This document shows, piece after piece, positions 40,331-49,059 of a DNA stretch of 64,000 nt. Location of the stretch: contig NC_015312.1 in assembly GCF_000196675.2 (NCBI RefSeq), positions 5,844,501 through 5,908,500 of the forward strand. Reading direction: 5' to 3'. The translations under genes and the position numbers were made by a program. Position 1 is the first letter of the stretch. Every line of letters begins with the position of its first letter. The notes beneath the pieces were generated by a model. The model searched no databases. It saw nothing but the letters and a program-made list of their open reading frames with translations, and had not been told where the DNA came from. The stretch is from Pseudonocardia benzenivorans CB1190 (GTDB lineage: Bacteria; Actinomycetota; Actinomycetes; Mycobacteriales; Pseudonocardiaceae).

Positions 40331-42265
40331 TGGTTGCAGGACATGTTGGACACCTGGTCGTGATCGGCCTGCTTGGGTGCTCGTCAACGACGGGTGCGCA
40401 GGAGGCCGGGATTGGCCCTGGTGGATATGTCTGTGGTCGAGCAGCGCTACCGAGCCGTGCTCGCGGTGCAGGCCGGTGAGACCGCCGGTGTCGTGGCCGC
40501 GCAGTTCGGAGTCTCGCGCCAGAGCGTGCAGAACTGGCTGCGCCGCTACCGCGACGACGGCCTGGCCGGGCTGGTGGACCAGTCGCGGCGTCCCGACACC
40601 AGCCCCCGACAGACCGCGGCGAAGGTGGAGCGGATGATCTGCGAGATGCGCCGCGAGCACCCTCGTTGGGGCGCCCGGCGCATCGCTCATGAGCTCGACC
40701 GCGCGGGTCTGACGCCGGTTCCCTCACGGGCCACGGTGCATCGGGTCCTGCGCCGCCACGGCATGGTCGAGGTCCGTCCACGCCGCCGGCCGCGGGAGTC
40801 CTACCTGCGGTGGGAACGCGAAGCGCCGATGGCGTTGTGGCAGCTCGACATCGTCGGCGGCATCCCGGTCCTCGACGAGCAGGGACGGACGGTCGAGGCG
40901 AAGATCGTCACCGGGGTCGACGACCACTCCCGCTTCGCCGTGATCGCCGCCGTCGTGCTGCGGGCGACTGGTCGGGCGGTCTGTTTGGCCTTCGCCGAGG
41001 CGCTGCACCGCTACGGCATCCCCACCGAGGTCCTCACCGACAACGGCAAACAGTTCACCGCCCGCTTCGGCCGCGGCGGCGGAGAGGTGCTCTTCGACCG
41101 GATCTGCCGCGACAACGCCATCACCCACCGGCTGACCCAGCCCGCCTCACCGACCACGACCGGCAAGGTCGAGCGCTTCCACCAGAGCCTGCGCCGCGAG
41201 CTGCTCAACGACCACCCACCCTTTCCCTCGCTGCTCGCCGCGCAAGCCGCGGTGGACTCCTGGATCAGCGAGTACAACTGCTCGCGCCCGCACCAGGGCA
41301 TCGACATGGCCCACCCCGCCGACCGATTCGGCCCCTCCCAGACCCCCGAGGCACGGGCCGGGGAGAACCTGCTGCCACTGCGACTGCCGCCCGCCCTGAC
41401 CAGCGCACCCACACCGCCCGCACCGGCGCCGCACCCCACCGCTGAGTCCGAACCGACAGTCGTCACCCCCGAACCGGCGCCGGTGTCGACGCCGTGGACG
41501 AGCGGCCCGGTGGAGTTCGACCGGGTCGTCCCGCCGAGCGGGAACCTCGGGGTGATGGGCAAGCAGTTCTGGCTCGGCCCCGCCCGCGCCGGCGTCGTGG
41601 TCACCTTCTGGGCCGATCACGACCTGATCCACCTGCTCATCGCCGGAGCCCGGGTCAAGACGCTGCGCTCGCACCTGTCCAGCACCGACCTCGCCGCGCT
41701 CGCCGCGCAGGGAGGCCGCGCTGCCGGGCCGGCCCCGCTCCCACCGGTCGAGCCCGACGGGGCCGCGCTCGAGGTCGACCGAACCGTCGGGCGCAACGGC
41801 TGCGTCTCCCTCGGCCAAGACCTCGTCCTGGCCGCCGAGATCCTCTCCGGACGCCGCGTCACGATCCGGATCGACCCCACCATGCTCGCGTTCTTCGACC
41901 CCGACACCCGTCAGCTTCTGCGCACCCGCCCCAACCCCATGACCTGGGAGAAGTTCTGCGGCTGCGCGGCACCCGCCCCGCAGGCCCGCCACCACGCCCG
42001 AACGTCGAGCCGGTCACCGTCCAACGTCGCGCCTCGAACAGCGGCACGATCATGGTCACCGGCCAGGTCGTCGCCCTCGGCCGCCTGCACCGCCACCACG
42101 TGGTCACCGTCCACGTCGCCGAGCACACCCTGACCATCGAGCTGCCCGACGGCGACCAACGAGTCTTCACCCGGACCACCACTCAGCCGGTCCGCAGCAT
42201 CAAGGCCCACCGACCCCGCACGACCCATGTTTCCTAGGCCAAGTGTCAACCATGTCCTGAGACAG
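40331..42265 (+). mobile_element. IS481-family insertion sequence within the AICE
   Basis: Inverted repeats flank the transposase: CAGGACATGTTGGACACCTGG at 40337-40357 (written here only to its 20-base core CAGGACATGTTGGACACCTG) and the complement of 42239-42259, with 18 of 21 positions matching. The outer boundary is uncertain by a few bases, and no target duplication was identified. The transposase gene appears frameshifted. Confidence 0.75.
40412..42237 (+). pseudogene. IS481-family transposase with C-terminal frameshift
   Basis: Transposase with an N-terminal HTH (VVAAQFGVSRQSVQNWLRRY) and a DDE domain: Asp in LWQLDIVGG, Asp in VLTDNGKQF and Glu in TGKVERFHQSLRRE. A C-terminal beta-rich domain follows. 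Near 41952 the match leaves this frame, whose stop is at 42131-42133. It resumes one base back: RLRGTRPAGPPPRPN, then IMVTGQVVALGRLHRHHVVT and TTQPVRSIKAHRP to the stop at 42237. A single lost base fits. The TTG at 40412 has GGAGG upstream; ATG at 40427 is an alternative. The catalytic domain is complete, so partial activity is possible. Confidence 0.8.
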
Positions 42266-42645
42266 GACTGTCAAACAGCTACTGAGACTGGACAAGGCCA
42301 GACATGGCCGGCGCGGGTCCCCGATGCAGGCGGCCGCATTGTCGGGATCAGCCGCCCGCCGCTGGAACGGCTTTCGGGGCGTCGTGCCGTCAGAGGGGCA
42401 GGGTCCACCGGCCGCGTGGCCCGCGACGCGCGTCCGTTTGGCCTAGCCGTCCGTCGTTCGCTACCGGGCGCCTATCGGCTCTCGGGAACATCTGTTCGAC
42501 CGCCTACCACATGTAGGCCGTCGTCGGCCGCAGAACACTACATGTTGAGTTACATTGATGCTGTTTGGGCGACCGTTCGGGTACGATCGTGCCCGGCCGC
42601 CGCTCCTCAAGGTCGGAGGCTCCGCCTGGAGAGAGATGCACAACG
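42266..42645. other. Intergenic region before the 4-helix membrane protein gene
   Basis: About 380 bases without a recognised gene. Small ACATGT-centred repeats occur near 42508-42515 and 42541-42546. The region from about 42535 is AT-richer and probably holds the promoter of the two-gene unit; a TACGAT hexamer at about 42585 could be its -10. Confidence 0.45.
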
Positions 42646-43446
42646 ATGGCCGAGGACGACTCCAGCCCCGGACGCTGGGCCGGCAGCTCCTACGTGCGAC
42701 GCGCGCGAGTGGCGCCCGTGGCACTCGTGGTTACTCCGTTGCTACCGCTCGCAGGTACCGCTGTCGCAGCGCTCCCTGGCTGGCTCAAGCTCGCTTCCAC
42801 CGCGTGGCTTCTAGTTGCGTACGCCGTCCAGGAACTCGGGCGCGACCGAGGGCTGCGCCTGCAAGACGAGCTCTGGCGAAGCTGGGGCGGGCCGCCTACC
42901 ACGGACGGATTGCGTTGGCGCACGAGTCGTAATCCGATATTAACTGCTGATCGCCACCGTGATTTCAAGACGCTAGTAGGTTCGGATCTGGAATTTCCGA
43001 CTCGCGAATTCGAGCGGAACGATCCTCTGGGTGCCGACCACATATATGAAGCGGCCGTTGCAAGGCTGCGGAGTGCCACGCGACAAGACGAGCCACTCTT
43101 GTTGTCCGAGAATGCTGGCTACGGCTTTCGGCGAAATTGCCTTGGCTTGCGTTCGTGGGGTATCGCGACGTCTGTGGCGTGCATCGTCGCTTCGCTGCTA
43201 CTGATCTGGCTATCGGATTCGGATGGAGTCCGCGTCCTAGCGGCGGCCTGTACAGGATCGGTTGCGGTCCTGGTCGGATTGTTTTGGATATTGGTTGTAA
43301 ATCGTGAGTGGGTGCGTCGCCAAGCGGTCTCATACAGTGAGTGCCTCTTCATGGTCGCGGCCCGACGTGCTGCGAACAGGAGGGCGCCCAACGGTGCGGC
43401 TGCGCCCGCAGCTGCCCAGTACTCGGAGGAGAGTCCCGAATGCTAA
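42646..43446 (+). CDS. Predicted 4-helix membrane protein of unknown function
   Basis: Protein of 266 residues with two hydrophobic helix pairs: residues about 25-68 (VAPVALVVTPLLPLAGTAVA, then LASTAWLLVAYAVQ) and about 185-230 (IATSVACIVASLLLIWLSD, then GSVAVLVGLFWILVV). Between them is a cytosolic region of about 110 residues with distinctive motifs: LQDELWRSWGGPPTTDGLRW, LRSATR and ENAGYGFRRN. From memory this GGPPTT/YGFRRN pattern recurs in proteins annotated as hypothetical. The architecture resembles pore-forming effectors, without a proven link. It overlaps the next gene by seven bases. Confidence 0.8.
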   Translation: MAEDDSSPGRWAGSSYVRRARVAPVALVVTPLLPLAGTAVAALPGWLKLASTAWLLVAYAVQELGRDRGLRLQDELWRSWGGPPTTDGLRWRTSRNPILTADRHRDFKTLVGSDLEFPTREFERNDPLGADHIYEAAVARLRSATRQDEPLLLSENAGYGFRRNCLGLRSWGIATSVACIVASLLLIWLSDSDGVRVLAAACTGSVAVLVGLFWILVVNREWVRRQAVSYSECLFMVAARRAANRRAPNGAAAPAAAQYSEESPEC

Positions 43447-44411
43447 AGGTTCATTTCTTGAACGTCGGTCACGGAGACTGTACCTTTGTTGAACTTCCAT
43501 CTGGTCGTCTGATGATGGTCGACATCAACAATTCCAAGAGCCTGCCGGAAGAGGACATTGAAGCGCTTGCCGAAAGCAAGTTTCTGTCGAAGGCTGCGTT
43601 TGAACTGAATCTTGCGGCTACTCCCGCAGGCGTACGGTCGTGGGAGGACTACTACGAGTCACTTCTCGTGGACCCGGTTGACTATCACCGTGATAACCTG
43701 CGGTCGCAGGAGATATTCCGCTATATACAGACTCACCCGGATCTCGATCACATGAGTGGACTGCACCGCTTCTTCTCTCAGGAGAAGGTGGCGCTTCTCA
43801 ATTTCTGGGACACCTCAAACCAGAAGAGTCTGGATACGACTGACTTCACCAACGCGCCGTATGACGCACTCGACTGGACAACCTACCAGCTTCTTAGGCT
43901 CGGTCACGGGCCGGATGATTCGACGCACGTCGTAATTAACGCGTATGCAGGTGATCTGCGGGACTATTGGGCGCAAGATGGAATCGAGATTCTCTCGCCG
44001 ACGCCCGATATCGTAGACACATGCAATTCTTCTGATAGCTACAACAACATTTCATTCGTTCTCAGATTGTCCTACGCGGGCCGTTCGATCATTCTTCCCG
44101 GCGACGCCGAGGGGTTGGCGTGGAAGTCGATGCTCAGCTCGTTCCCTGACTCGTTGCCTTGTGACGTACTCAAGGCTTCCCATCATGGGCGCGAAAGTGG
44201 ATATGACTACGATGCCGTGGCTGCGATGTCGCCCAGTGCAGTAATATGCTCGGTGGGCAAAAAGCCCAGCACCGACGCCTCGGACGAGTATGCCAGCCAC
44301 GGTGCCAAGGTCTTCTCCACTCGTTATCACGGCACAATTACTGTTACGATCAATGCCTACGGAGAAATCTGGATCGATGACCGCAACGGGGCTCGGCTGT
44401 TGACACTCTAG
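43440..44411 (+). CDS. ComEC-type metallo-beta-lactamase-fold hydrolase
   Basis: Soluble MBL protein of 323 residues. LNVGHGDCTFVELPSGRLMM opens the fold as in ComEC/Rec2 hydrolase domains. The metal motif reads THPDLDHMSGL, with the HxDxDH form typical of ComEC-like members. ILPGDAEG supplies the bridging Asp and LKASHHGRESG the last His pair. No membrane helices are seen, so it is a free-standing hydrolase rather than a DNA channel. The ATG at 43440 has GGAGGA seven bases upstream and overlaps the membrane-protein gene, so both are made together. GC falls to about half in parts (29 of 60 in the line at 43981). Confidence 0.88.
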   Translation: MLKVHFLNVGHGDCTFVELPSGRLMMVDINNSKSLPEEDIEALAESKFLSKAAFELNLAATPAGVRSWEDYYESLLVDPVDYHRDNLRSQEIFRYIQTHPDLDHMSGLHRFFSQEKVALLNFWDTSNQKSLDTTDFTNAPYDALDWTTYQLLRLGHGPDDSTHVVINAYAGDLRDYWAQDGIEILSPTPDIVDTCNSSDSYNNISFVLRLSYAGRSIILPGDAEGLAWKSMLSSFPDSLPCDVLKASHHGRESGYDYDAVAAMSPSAVICSVGKKPSTDASDEYASHGAKVFSTRYHGTITVTINAYGEIWIDDRNGARLLTL

Positions 44412-45229
44412 TCCCTTGAGTCATGAATCGAGACGGTCACAAGTGTCTTGTCGTCGTGCCGCTTCGCGCGCGGAAGTTGCCGACCGTCGGCGTCAACATC
44501 GTGTTCCCACTCGTGTATGCGTGCAAGCAGCGCGTTGAGCTGCGGCCTGTCGTAGTGGGCGATGTCTGACCAGCTCTTGCCAGTGTGGTCGAGGAAGTCG
44601 GAAGCTCCGTCAGTCGCGAGGACGGCCCACGCCAAGGCGCCGCGGTCGATCGTCGCGGTCAGTCCGTGGTAGGCCGCCTCAGGGGTGGCCTCTGCGATCC
44701 AGTAGCCACCGGGGGCGTTGCGGGCTCGCTTTTGTGCGTGCTGCAGATCGATGAGAGCGCGCCGATGCTCGTCGTTGTAGCCGTGGCCGGCGCGGAGTCG
44801 GGCGACGTACTGGTCGTGCTCGGGTTGGGCGACCCGGGCGAGGCGCTCGTCCACGAGCTGGTGGGACCGGTCGCCGGCACCGTAGTGAATCGGGCTGTCT
44901 CCAAGAACGTAGAGGTCTACGACATCGTCGCGAGCGCGGAGGATCGCGACGGTGCTTGAAGGCGAAGCTCCGGCGGTCAGGTCAAGCTTCGTGGTGGTCC
45001 GGCTGATGGCCTCGGCAACGGCGTCGGCGATGGTGCGGTCCGGCTGTCCGCGCAGGAGCGCGGTGATGCAGGTGCCGAGGGTGCGGGCGTAGGTAGCGGG
45101 GTGGACGTCGACGGGCTCGAACGCGCTCGCGCCGTCGAGCAGGACGACGCCGAACGGGGCGACGATCGCGAGGTCGGCGTAGCCGGCGCTCCCTCCGTCG
45201 CCCGGGAGGGCGCTGACTACGACGTCCAT
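44408..45229 (-). CDS. PP2C-like protein phosphatase
   Basis: PP2C-fold protein of 273 residues. Metal-site motifs are recognisable though diverged: LLDGASAF (for DGMGG), VLGDSPIHY, AWAVLATDGASDFLD and KRHDDKTLVTVSI (for DNITV). Most metal Asp residues are present, so activity is plausible. It lies four bases downstream of the HTH gene and forms an operon with it. In actinobacterial elements this pair recurs, from memory, as a regulatory module. It converges with the MBL gene, overlapping it by four bases. Confidence 0.75.
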   Translation of the reverse strand: MDVVVSALPGDGGSAGYADLAIVAPFGVVLLDGASAFEPVDVHPATYARTLGTCITALLRGQPDRTIADAVAEAISRTTTKLDLTAGASPSSTVAILRARDDVVDLYVLGDSPIHYGAGDRSHQLVDERLARVAQPEHDQYVARLRAGHGYNDEHRRALIDLQHAQKRARNAPGGYWIAEATPEAAYHGLTATIDRGALAWAVLATDGASDFLDHTGKSWSDIAHYDRPQLNALLARIHEWEHDVDADGRQLPRAKRHDDKTLVTVSIHDSRD

Positions 45230-45233
45230 CGGG

Positions 45234-46061
45234 TCACCATTCGTAGGGGCCGGCGAGGGCTTCGCTCGCGATGACGGTCAGGCCGTCGAGCTGGCATCGG
45301 ACGGCGAGGCTGAACGAGCCGCTTCCCCCGTCTCGGTACAGCTCGGGGAGGTGGTGGGCGACGTAGTGGAGGACGCCGCCCGAGCCCGGGCTGTGGATGC
45401 CGGCGATGTGCACGATGACCCGGTCGCCGTCGCGGCGGCGGGACAGGTAGCCGATGTCGCCGGCGCCGGCAGGCTCGTCGCCCATCGGTGAGCCGTACCG
45501 CTCCCCCGTGGTCTTGTCGACGATCCACCATCGGCCGTTCTCGCGGACCATCCCGAGTCGCGGGTCGGAGTCGAGCAGTTCGGCGCCGATCGGTGCGGAC
45601 TTGGGGCCGCAGATGATGACGACGTCGCCAGCGGGGACGGTAGTCGCGTCCGGTGCGATCGTGAACGGCTCGGCAGCCAAGGCGACCGTCGCGAGCAGCG
45701 ATTCGGTGTCCTGCTGCGTCGCGAGGTCGGCGGCGTCGACGTAGGTGCGCATCCTGTCGTCGGTACCCACACGCAGCGGCACGCCAACCGAGACCGGGCC
45801 GACGCCGAAGAACGCGCGCTCGCGGCTGGGGGCGCCGGAGCGGATCTGCGTGATGCGGCCTTTGGTGATACCCAGGGCTGTCGCGATCTCCGTGTAGGTC
45901 AGGCCGGCCGTCTGGTGGGCTTCCTCGATGGCCTCGCGGCGCAGGCGGGCCAGCTCAGTCGCGCGCTGCTGGTAGATCGACATGAGCGCGGTGGCGCGCT
46001 TGCCGCGCCGGATCGGGTCCGGGTCGCGGCGCACGTCGTCGAAGTCGTCGAGGCCGGACAC
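45234..46061 (-). CDS. HTH regulator with C-terminal sensor-like domain
   Basis: Protein of 275 residues from the GTG at 46061. A sigma-region-4-like HTH sits near 35-80 (ATELARLRREAIEEAHQTAG, then YTEIATALGITKGRITQIRS). The remainder contains VIICGPKSAPIGAELLDSDP and a late VRCQLDGLTVIAS, like nucleotide- or ligand-sensing domains. Its start is directly next to a GAGTTTAGGGG box repeated at the divergent tra-side promoter. It is probably the master repressor of the element, with the PP2C protein downstream. Confidence 0.75.
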   Translation of the reverse strand: MSGLDDFDDVRRDPDPIRRGKRATALMSIYQQRATELARLRREAIEEAHQTAGLTYTEIATALGITKGRITQIRSGAPSRERAFFGVGPVSVGVPLRVGTDDRMRTYVDAADLATQQDTESLLATVALAAEPFTIAPDATTVPAGDVVIICGPKSAPIGAELLDSDPRLGMVRENGRWWIVDKTTGERYGSPMGDEPAGAGDIGYLSRRRDGDRVIVHIAGIHSPGSGGVLHYVAHHLPELYRDGGSGSFSLAVRCQLDGLTVIASEALAGPYEW

Positions 46062-46067
46062 GCCGTC

Positions 46068-46173
46068 GAGTTTAGGGGCCCTTGACAGGTCGCCGCGACT
46101 CGCCCTATCTTGATGTTTATCCCCCCTATACGGCTCGCGAGCAAGACCGCTCGGTGAGTTTAGGGGTCTAAAC
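46068..46173. promoter_or_regulatory. Divergent promoter with repeated TTTAGGGG boxes
   Basis: The 11-mer GAGTTTAGGGG occurs at 46068-46078 and 46156-46166. The second is part of the palindrome GTTTAGGGGTCTAAAC at 46158-46173. A rightward promoter is clear: TTGACA at 46082-46087 and TATCTT at 46106-46111 with an 18-base spacer. The palindrome lies downstream of the -10, where a repressor would block elongation or initiation, and the other box is at the start of the HTH gene. Confidence 0.75.
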
Positions 46174-46187
46174 ACGAGGTGGCAGAG

Positions 46188-46616
46188 ATGGCGATCAAGA
46201 GCAGGTTCGCGGTGTCGATGGGCGACGTGTTCCCGCACGGGGCGTTCGTGGTCTCCGAGGTGGAGCAGGTGCGCGACTTCGAGAAGTCCAGCGCCGGGCG
46301 TCCGGTCCAGCAGCTCGACAAGGAGTCCGGGCTTCCGGTCTGGTCGGTCTCGGTGCTCGACGCGGACCCGGAGGCCCGCCGGCAGGACAAGACCGTCGTG
46401 GTGAAGATCGCCGCGCACGTGCAGCCGGTTCCGCCGGAGGCTGCGGCCGGGCTGCCGTTCCGCCCGGTGGAGTTCGACGGGCTGACCGTCACCCCGTACG
46501 TGGCGGAGAACGGCGGGCGGCCGCGGGTGGCCTACAGCCTGCGCGCCTCCGGGATGCGTGCCCCCGGCGCTCACGGCAAGCCGTCGCCGCGCCAGTCCAA
46601 CCAGGACGCCGCCTGA
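46188..46616 (+). CDS. Conserved AICE transfer-region protein
   Basis: Protein of 142 residues from the ATG at 46188 (GAGGTGG upstream). It begins MAIKSRFAVSMGDVFPHGAF and has a single beta-rich domain (VWSVSVLDADPEARRQDKTV, VEFDGLTVTPYVAENGGRP). Such genes stand first in the rightward AICE operon in many actinomycetes. Function unknown; single-strand DNA binding or plasmid maintenance has been considered for this position. A strong terminator follows. Confidence 0.7.
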   Translation: MAIKSRFAVSMGDVFPHGAFVVSEVEQVRDFEKSSAGRPVQQLDKESGLPVWSVSVLDADPEARRQDKTVVVKIAAHVQPVPPEAAAGLPFRPVEFDGLTVTPYVAENGGRPRVAYSLRASGMRAPGAHGKPSPRQSNQDAA

Positions 46617-46629
46617 GCTGGCCGTGTGC

Positions 46630-46662
46630 GGGGAGGAACCCGCTCGCAACGGGTTCCTCCCC
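46630..46662 (+). terminator. Hairpin terminator after the first tra-region gene
   Basis: GGGGAGGAACCCG and its perfect complement with loop CTCGCAA, followed by TTGATCTT. It may attenuate readthrough into the transfer and replication genes. Confidence 0.75.
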
Positions 46663-46725
46663 TTGATCTTCCTCCACCCGATTCGCCCTGGCAGGCATCT
46701 GATTTCGGAAGGACACCGACCCTAG

Positions 46726-47124
46726 ATGAACCCCGACCGTGAGGAACTGACGTGGCTGCCGCGCGACTGCGCCGCCACCGTCGCCAAGGTCCGCACCGCC
46801 CTGACCGCGCTCGACGACGAGTTCGTCGCCCACGCCTACCCGGCCCACACCGACGCGGGGGAGGCGGCCCGTTCGGCTCGGCTCGCGCTGATCTGCGCCC
46901 GCCGCGCCGGCTGGTGGCAGGTCCTGGTGCGCCGGCTGCGCACCGACCGGTTCGCGCCGCACCTGTTCTGGCTGGCCGCGGTGGAGGCGGCGCAGCGGGC
47001 CCGGGCGGATGCCCGGTTCTGGCGCGACACCGCCGCCGACTGGCGTGCCCGCGCCGAGTCGCGCCCGACCTCCGAGGTCGCCGGGGCCATGTCCAACCAC
47101 CACGACCTCGGGATCGCGTCATGA
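46726..47124 (+). CDS. Hypothetical AICE protein
   Basis: Helical protein of 132 residues rich in Ala, Arg and Trp (RAGWWQVLVRRLRTDRFAPH, LFWLAAVEAAQRARADARFW). ATG at 46726. It ends in an ATGA overlap with the WhiB gene, so the genes from here to the integrase form one coupled operon. No recognised domain. Confidence 0.65.
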   Translation: MNPDREELTWLPRDCAATVAKVRTALTALDDEFVAHAYPAHTDAGEAARSARLALICARRAGWWQVLVRRLRTDRFAPHLFWLAAVEAAQRARADARFWRDTAADWRARAESRPTSEVAGAMSNHHDLGIAS

Positions 47125-47405
47125 CTGCCCCCGACCGCTGGCGCGAGGCCGCCGCGTGCGCCTGGCCGGGCGTCGACCCGGAGGCGTTCTACCCGCTCGA
47201 CCTCGACCCCGCCGGCCTCGCAGTCACCGCGGCCCGACGTATCTGCGGCGCCTGTCCGGTCCGCGGGCTGTGCCTGGCCGACGTCATGGCCTCGGAGGAT
47301 CCGGCCCGGCGCTGGGGTGTCATCGCTGGCCTGACGCCCGAGGAGCGCACGGAGCTGCACCGCGACCAGCTCATCCCCACCCGAGCGGCGGAGGTGGCGG
47401 CATGA
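47121..47405 (+). CDS. WhiB-family iron-sulfur regulator
   Basis: Protein of 94 residues with the four WhiB cysteines: Cys in AAACAW, then ICGACPVRGLC (C-x2-C-x5-C). The turn RRWGVIAGLTPEER corresponds to the family's GVWGGLTpeER. WhiB-like proteins bind a 4Fe-4S cluster and act with the principal sigma factor. Starts at the ATG inside the preceding stop and ends in a further ATGA overlap. WhiB genes are common in actinobacterial elements and phages. Confidence 0.88.
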   Translation: MTAPDRWREAAACAWPGVDPEAFYPLDLDPAGLAVTAARRICGACPVRGLCLADVMASEDPARRWGVIAGLTPEERTELHRDQLIPTRAAEVAA

Positions 47406-47569
47406 GCGCCAAGCCGGCCCCCGTCCGCTGCGAGGTCTGCCGCGTCGTCCTGGGCGAGCGCCCGGACCCGCGGCGGCGTCGGTGCGCGGATCACCTCGAC
47501 CAACAACCGCTGTTCCCGCTCTCGGCCGTGCCCGGCCGCCGGACCGCTCGGAAGGCAGGTTCGCGATGA
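47402..47569 (+). CDS. Small zinc-finger-like protein
   Basis: Protein of 55 residues with CEVC near 10-13 and CADH near 28-31, a possible zinc knuckle, and a basic tail. Overlaps by four bases both the WhiB gene before it and the TraB-type gene after it, which strongly supports it being translated. Confidence 0.65.
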   Translation: MSAKPAPVRCEVCRVVLGERPDPRRRRCADHLDQQPLFPLSAVPGRRTARKAGSR

Positions 47570-49059
47570 GCCGCAAGGACTGGACCGCCCCCGCACCGCT
47601 CGAAATCGAACGCCCGCGGCTGCCCTGGTGGGTCATGCTGCCCGGCAAGGCCCTGCTGGTGTTCGCGCCGCTCATCCTCGCCTACCTGCTCGTCCGGCTG
47701 GTCGACTTCCTCGCCCGCCGCATCTACCGCTACCCCGTCGTTCTGCTCGGGACCCTCGCCCTCGTCTGGCTGGGGTTGGACACCTCGTGGTGGTGGGTCC
47801 TGCTCGCCGCCGCCGTGCTGGCCGGCCTCGGTGGGGTGTGGCGGTGGCGGTGGCCGGACACCTTCGACCGCGTCGCACGCCGGCAGTTGGCCTCGGAGTG
47901 GCGCCGGGCCTGGGTCTACGGCCGGGTGTGGCGGCGCACGATGCGCTTCTCGAACCTGGTCCGCCGCGCGGGGCGCTCCTGCTACTACCCGCGGGTCCGA
48001 CGGGTCCGTGCCGACGGGTGGCGGGATCGGGTGTCGGTGTGGCTGCTGCACGGCCAGGACCCCGACGAGTTCCGGGCTCGCGCCGACGCCCTGGCGCACT
48101 CCTTCGGCGCGGTGTCGTGCCGGGTCCGCCAGGACAAGCCGCGCCGGCTCTGGCTCGACCTGATCCACGCCGACCCGCTCCGCGCACCGGTCGCGCCGCC
48201 CGCCCTCGCCGAGCTGGCCGAGATCGTGGACTTGCGGAAGGTGGCGGTGGGGATCACCGAGACCGGCCGCCGGTGGCTGCTGCGGCTGGTCGGCAACCAC
48301 GTCCTCGTGGTCGGATCGACCGGGGCCGGGAAGTCGTCGGTGATGTGGTCGCTGCTGTGGCACCTCGCCCCGGCCGTCGCCGCCGGCCACGTGCAGGTGT
48401 TCGGCATCGACCCCAAGGGCGGCATGGAGTTGGGCCGCGCTCCGAGCTTGTTCCGTCGGCTGGTGTTCGACAACGGCGCCGACGCGGTCGAGCTGTTGGA
48501 GGACCTCGCCGCGTTGATGCGCTCCCGCGCGGAGGAGTTCCGCCGGGCCGGGTCCGCGGCCTGGACCCCGACCAGCGGAGCACCGTTCGTGGTCCTGGTG
48601 GTCGACGAGCTCGCCGACGTCGTCGCCTACCAGACCGACCGCGCCCTGAAGGCCCGCGCGACCAACGCGCTGCAGGTCATCACGTCGCAGGGCCGCGCCC
48701 CGGGGGTGTGTGTGATCGGGCAGGTGCAGGACCCGCGCAAGGCGGTGATCGAGTTCCGGCATCTGTTCCCGACGAAGGTCGCGCTCCGGCTCGACGAGCC
48801 CGACCAGGTTGACCTCGCGTTGGGGGATGGGGCGCGGGAGCGGGGTGCGGCCGCGCACGAGATCAGCGAGGACACCCCTGGCGTGGCCTGGACGGTTGTC
48901 GACGGCCGTCGTGCGGTCGAGCGTGCCCGGGCGTTCCACGTCACCGACGCCCACCTGGCCGAGCTGAACGCCTACCTGACCAGCGGCCGCCCAACACCGC
49001 TTCCGTTGCCCCCGGCTCCCGTGTCGGCGCCGGCTCCCGTGCTCGGGGAGGCAGCGTGA
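47566..49059 (+). CDS. FtsK/SpoIIIE-type DNA translocase (TraB-like transfer protein)
   Basis: Membrane-anchored ATPase of 497 residues that pumps double-stranded DNA during conjugation. Two or three helices fill residues 22-95 (ALLVFAPLILAYLLVRLVDF, WWWVLLAAAVLAGLGGVW). Walker A GSTGAGKSS is at 250-258 and Walker B VVLVVDELADV near 345. The C-terminal wing that reads transfer-site repeats in pSAM2-type TraB appears reduced here. Its stop overlaps the replication gene (GTGA). Confidence 0.88.
   Translation: MSRKDWTAPAPLEIERPRLPWWVMLPGKALLVFAPLILAYLLVRLVDFLARRIYRYPVVLLGTLALVWLGLDTSWWWVLLAAAVLAGLGGVWRWRWPDTFDRVARRQLASEWRRAWVYGRVWRRTMRFSNLVRRAGRSCYYPRVRRVRADGWRDRVSVWLLHGQDPDEFRARADALAHSFGAVSCRVRQDKPRRLWLDLIHADPLRAPVAPPALAELAEIVDLRKVAVGITETGRRWLLRLVGNHVLVVGSTGAGKSSVMWSLLWHLAPAVAAGHVQVFGIDPKGGMELGRAPSLFRRLVFDNGADAVELLEDLAALMRSRAEEFRRAGSAAWTPTSGAPFVVLVVDELADVVAYQTDRALKARATNALQVITSQGRAPGVCVIGQVQDPRKAVIEFRHLFPTKVALRLDEPDQVDLALGDGARERGAAAHEISEDTPGVAWTVVDGRRAVERARAFHVTDAHLAELNAYLTSGRPTPLPLPPAPVSAPAPVLGEAA

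Noticed and set aside
44408..46061. Reading the PP2C/HTH pair as part of the same system as the membrane/MBL pair
   Set aside because: It faces the opposite way, has ordinary high GC and fits the element's own regulatory position, so it is treated separately.
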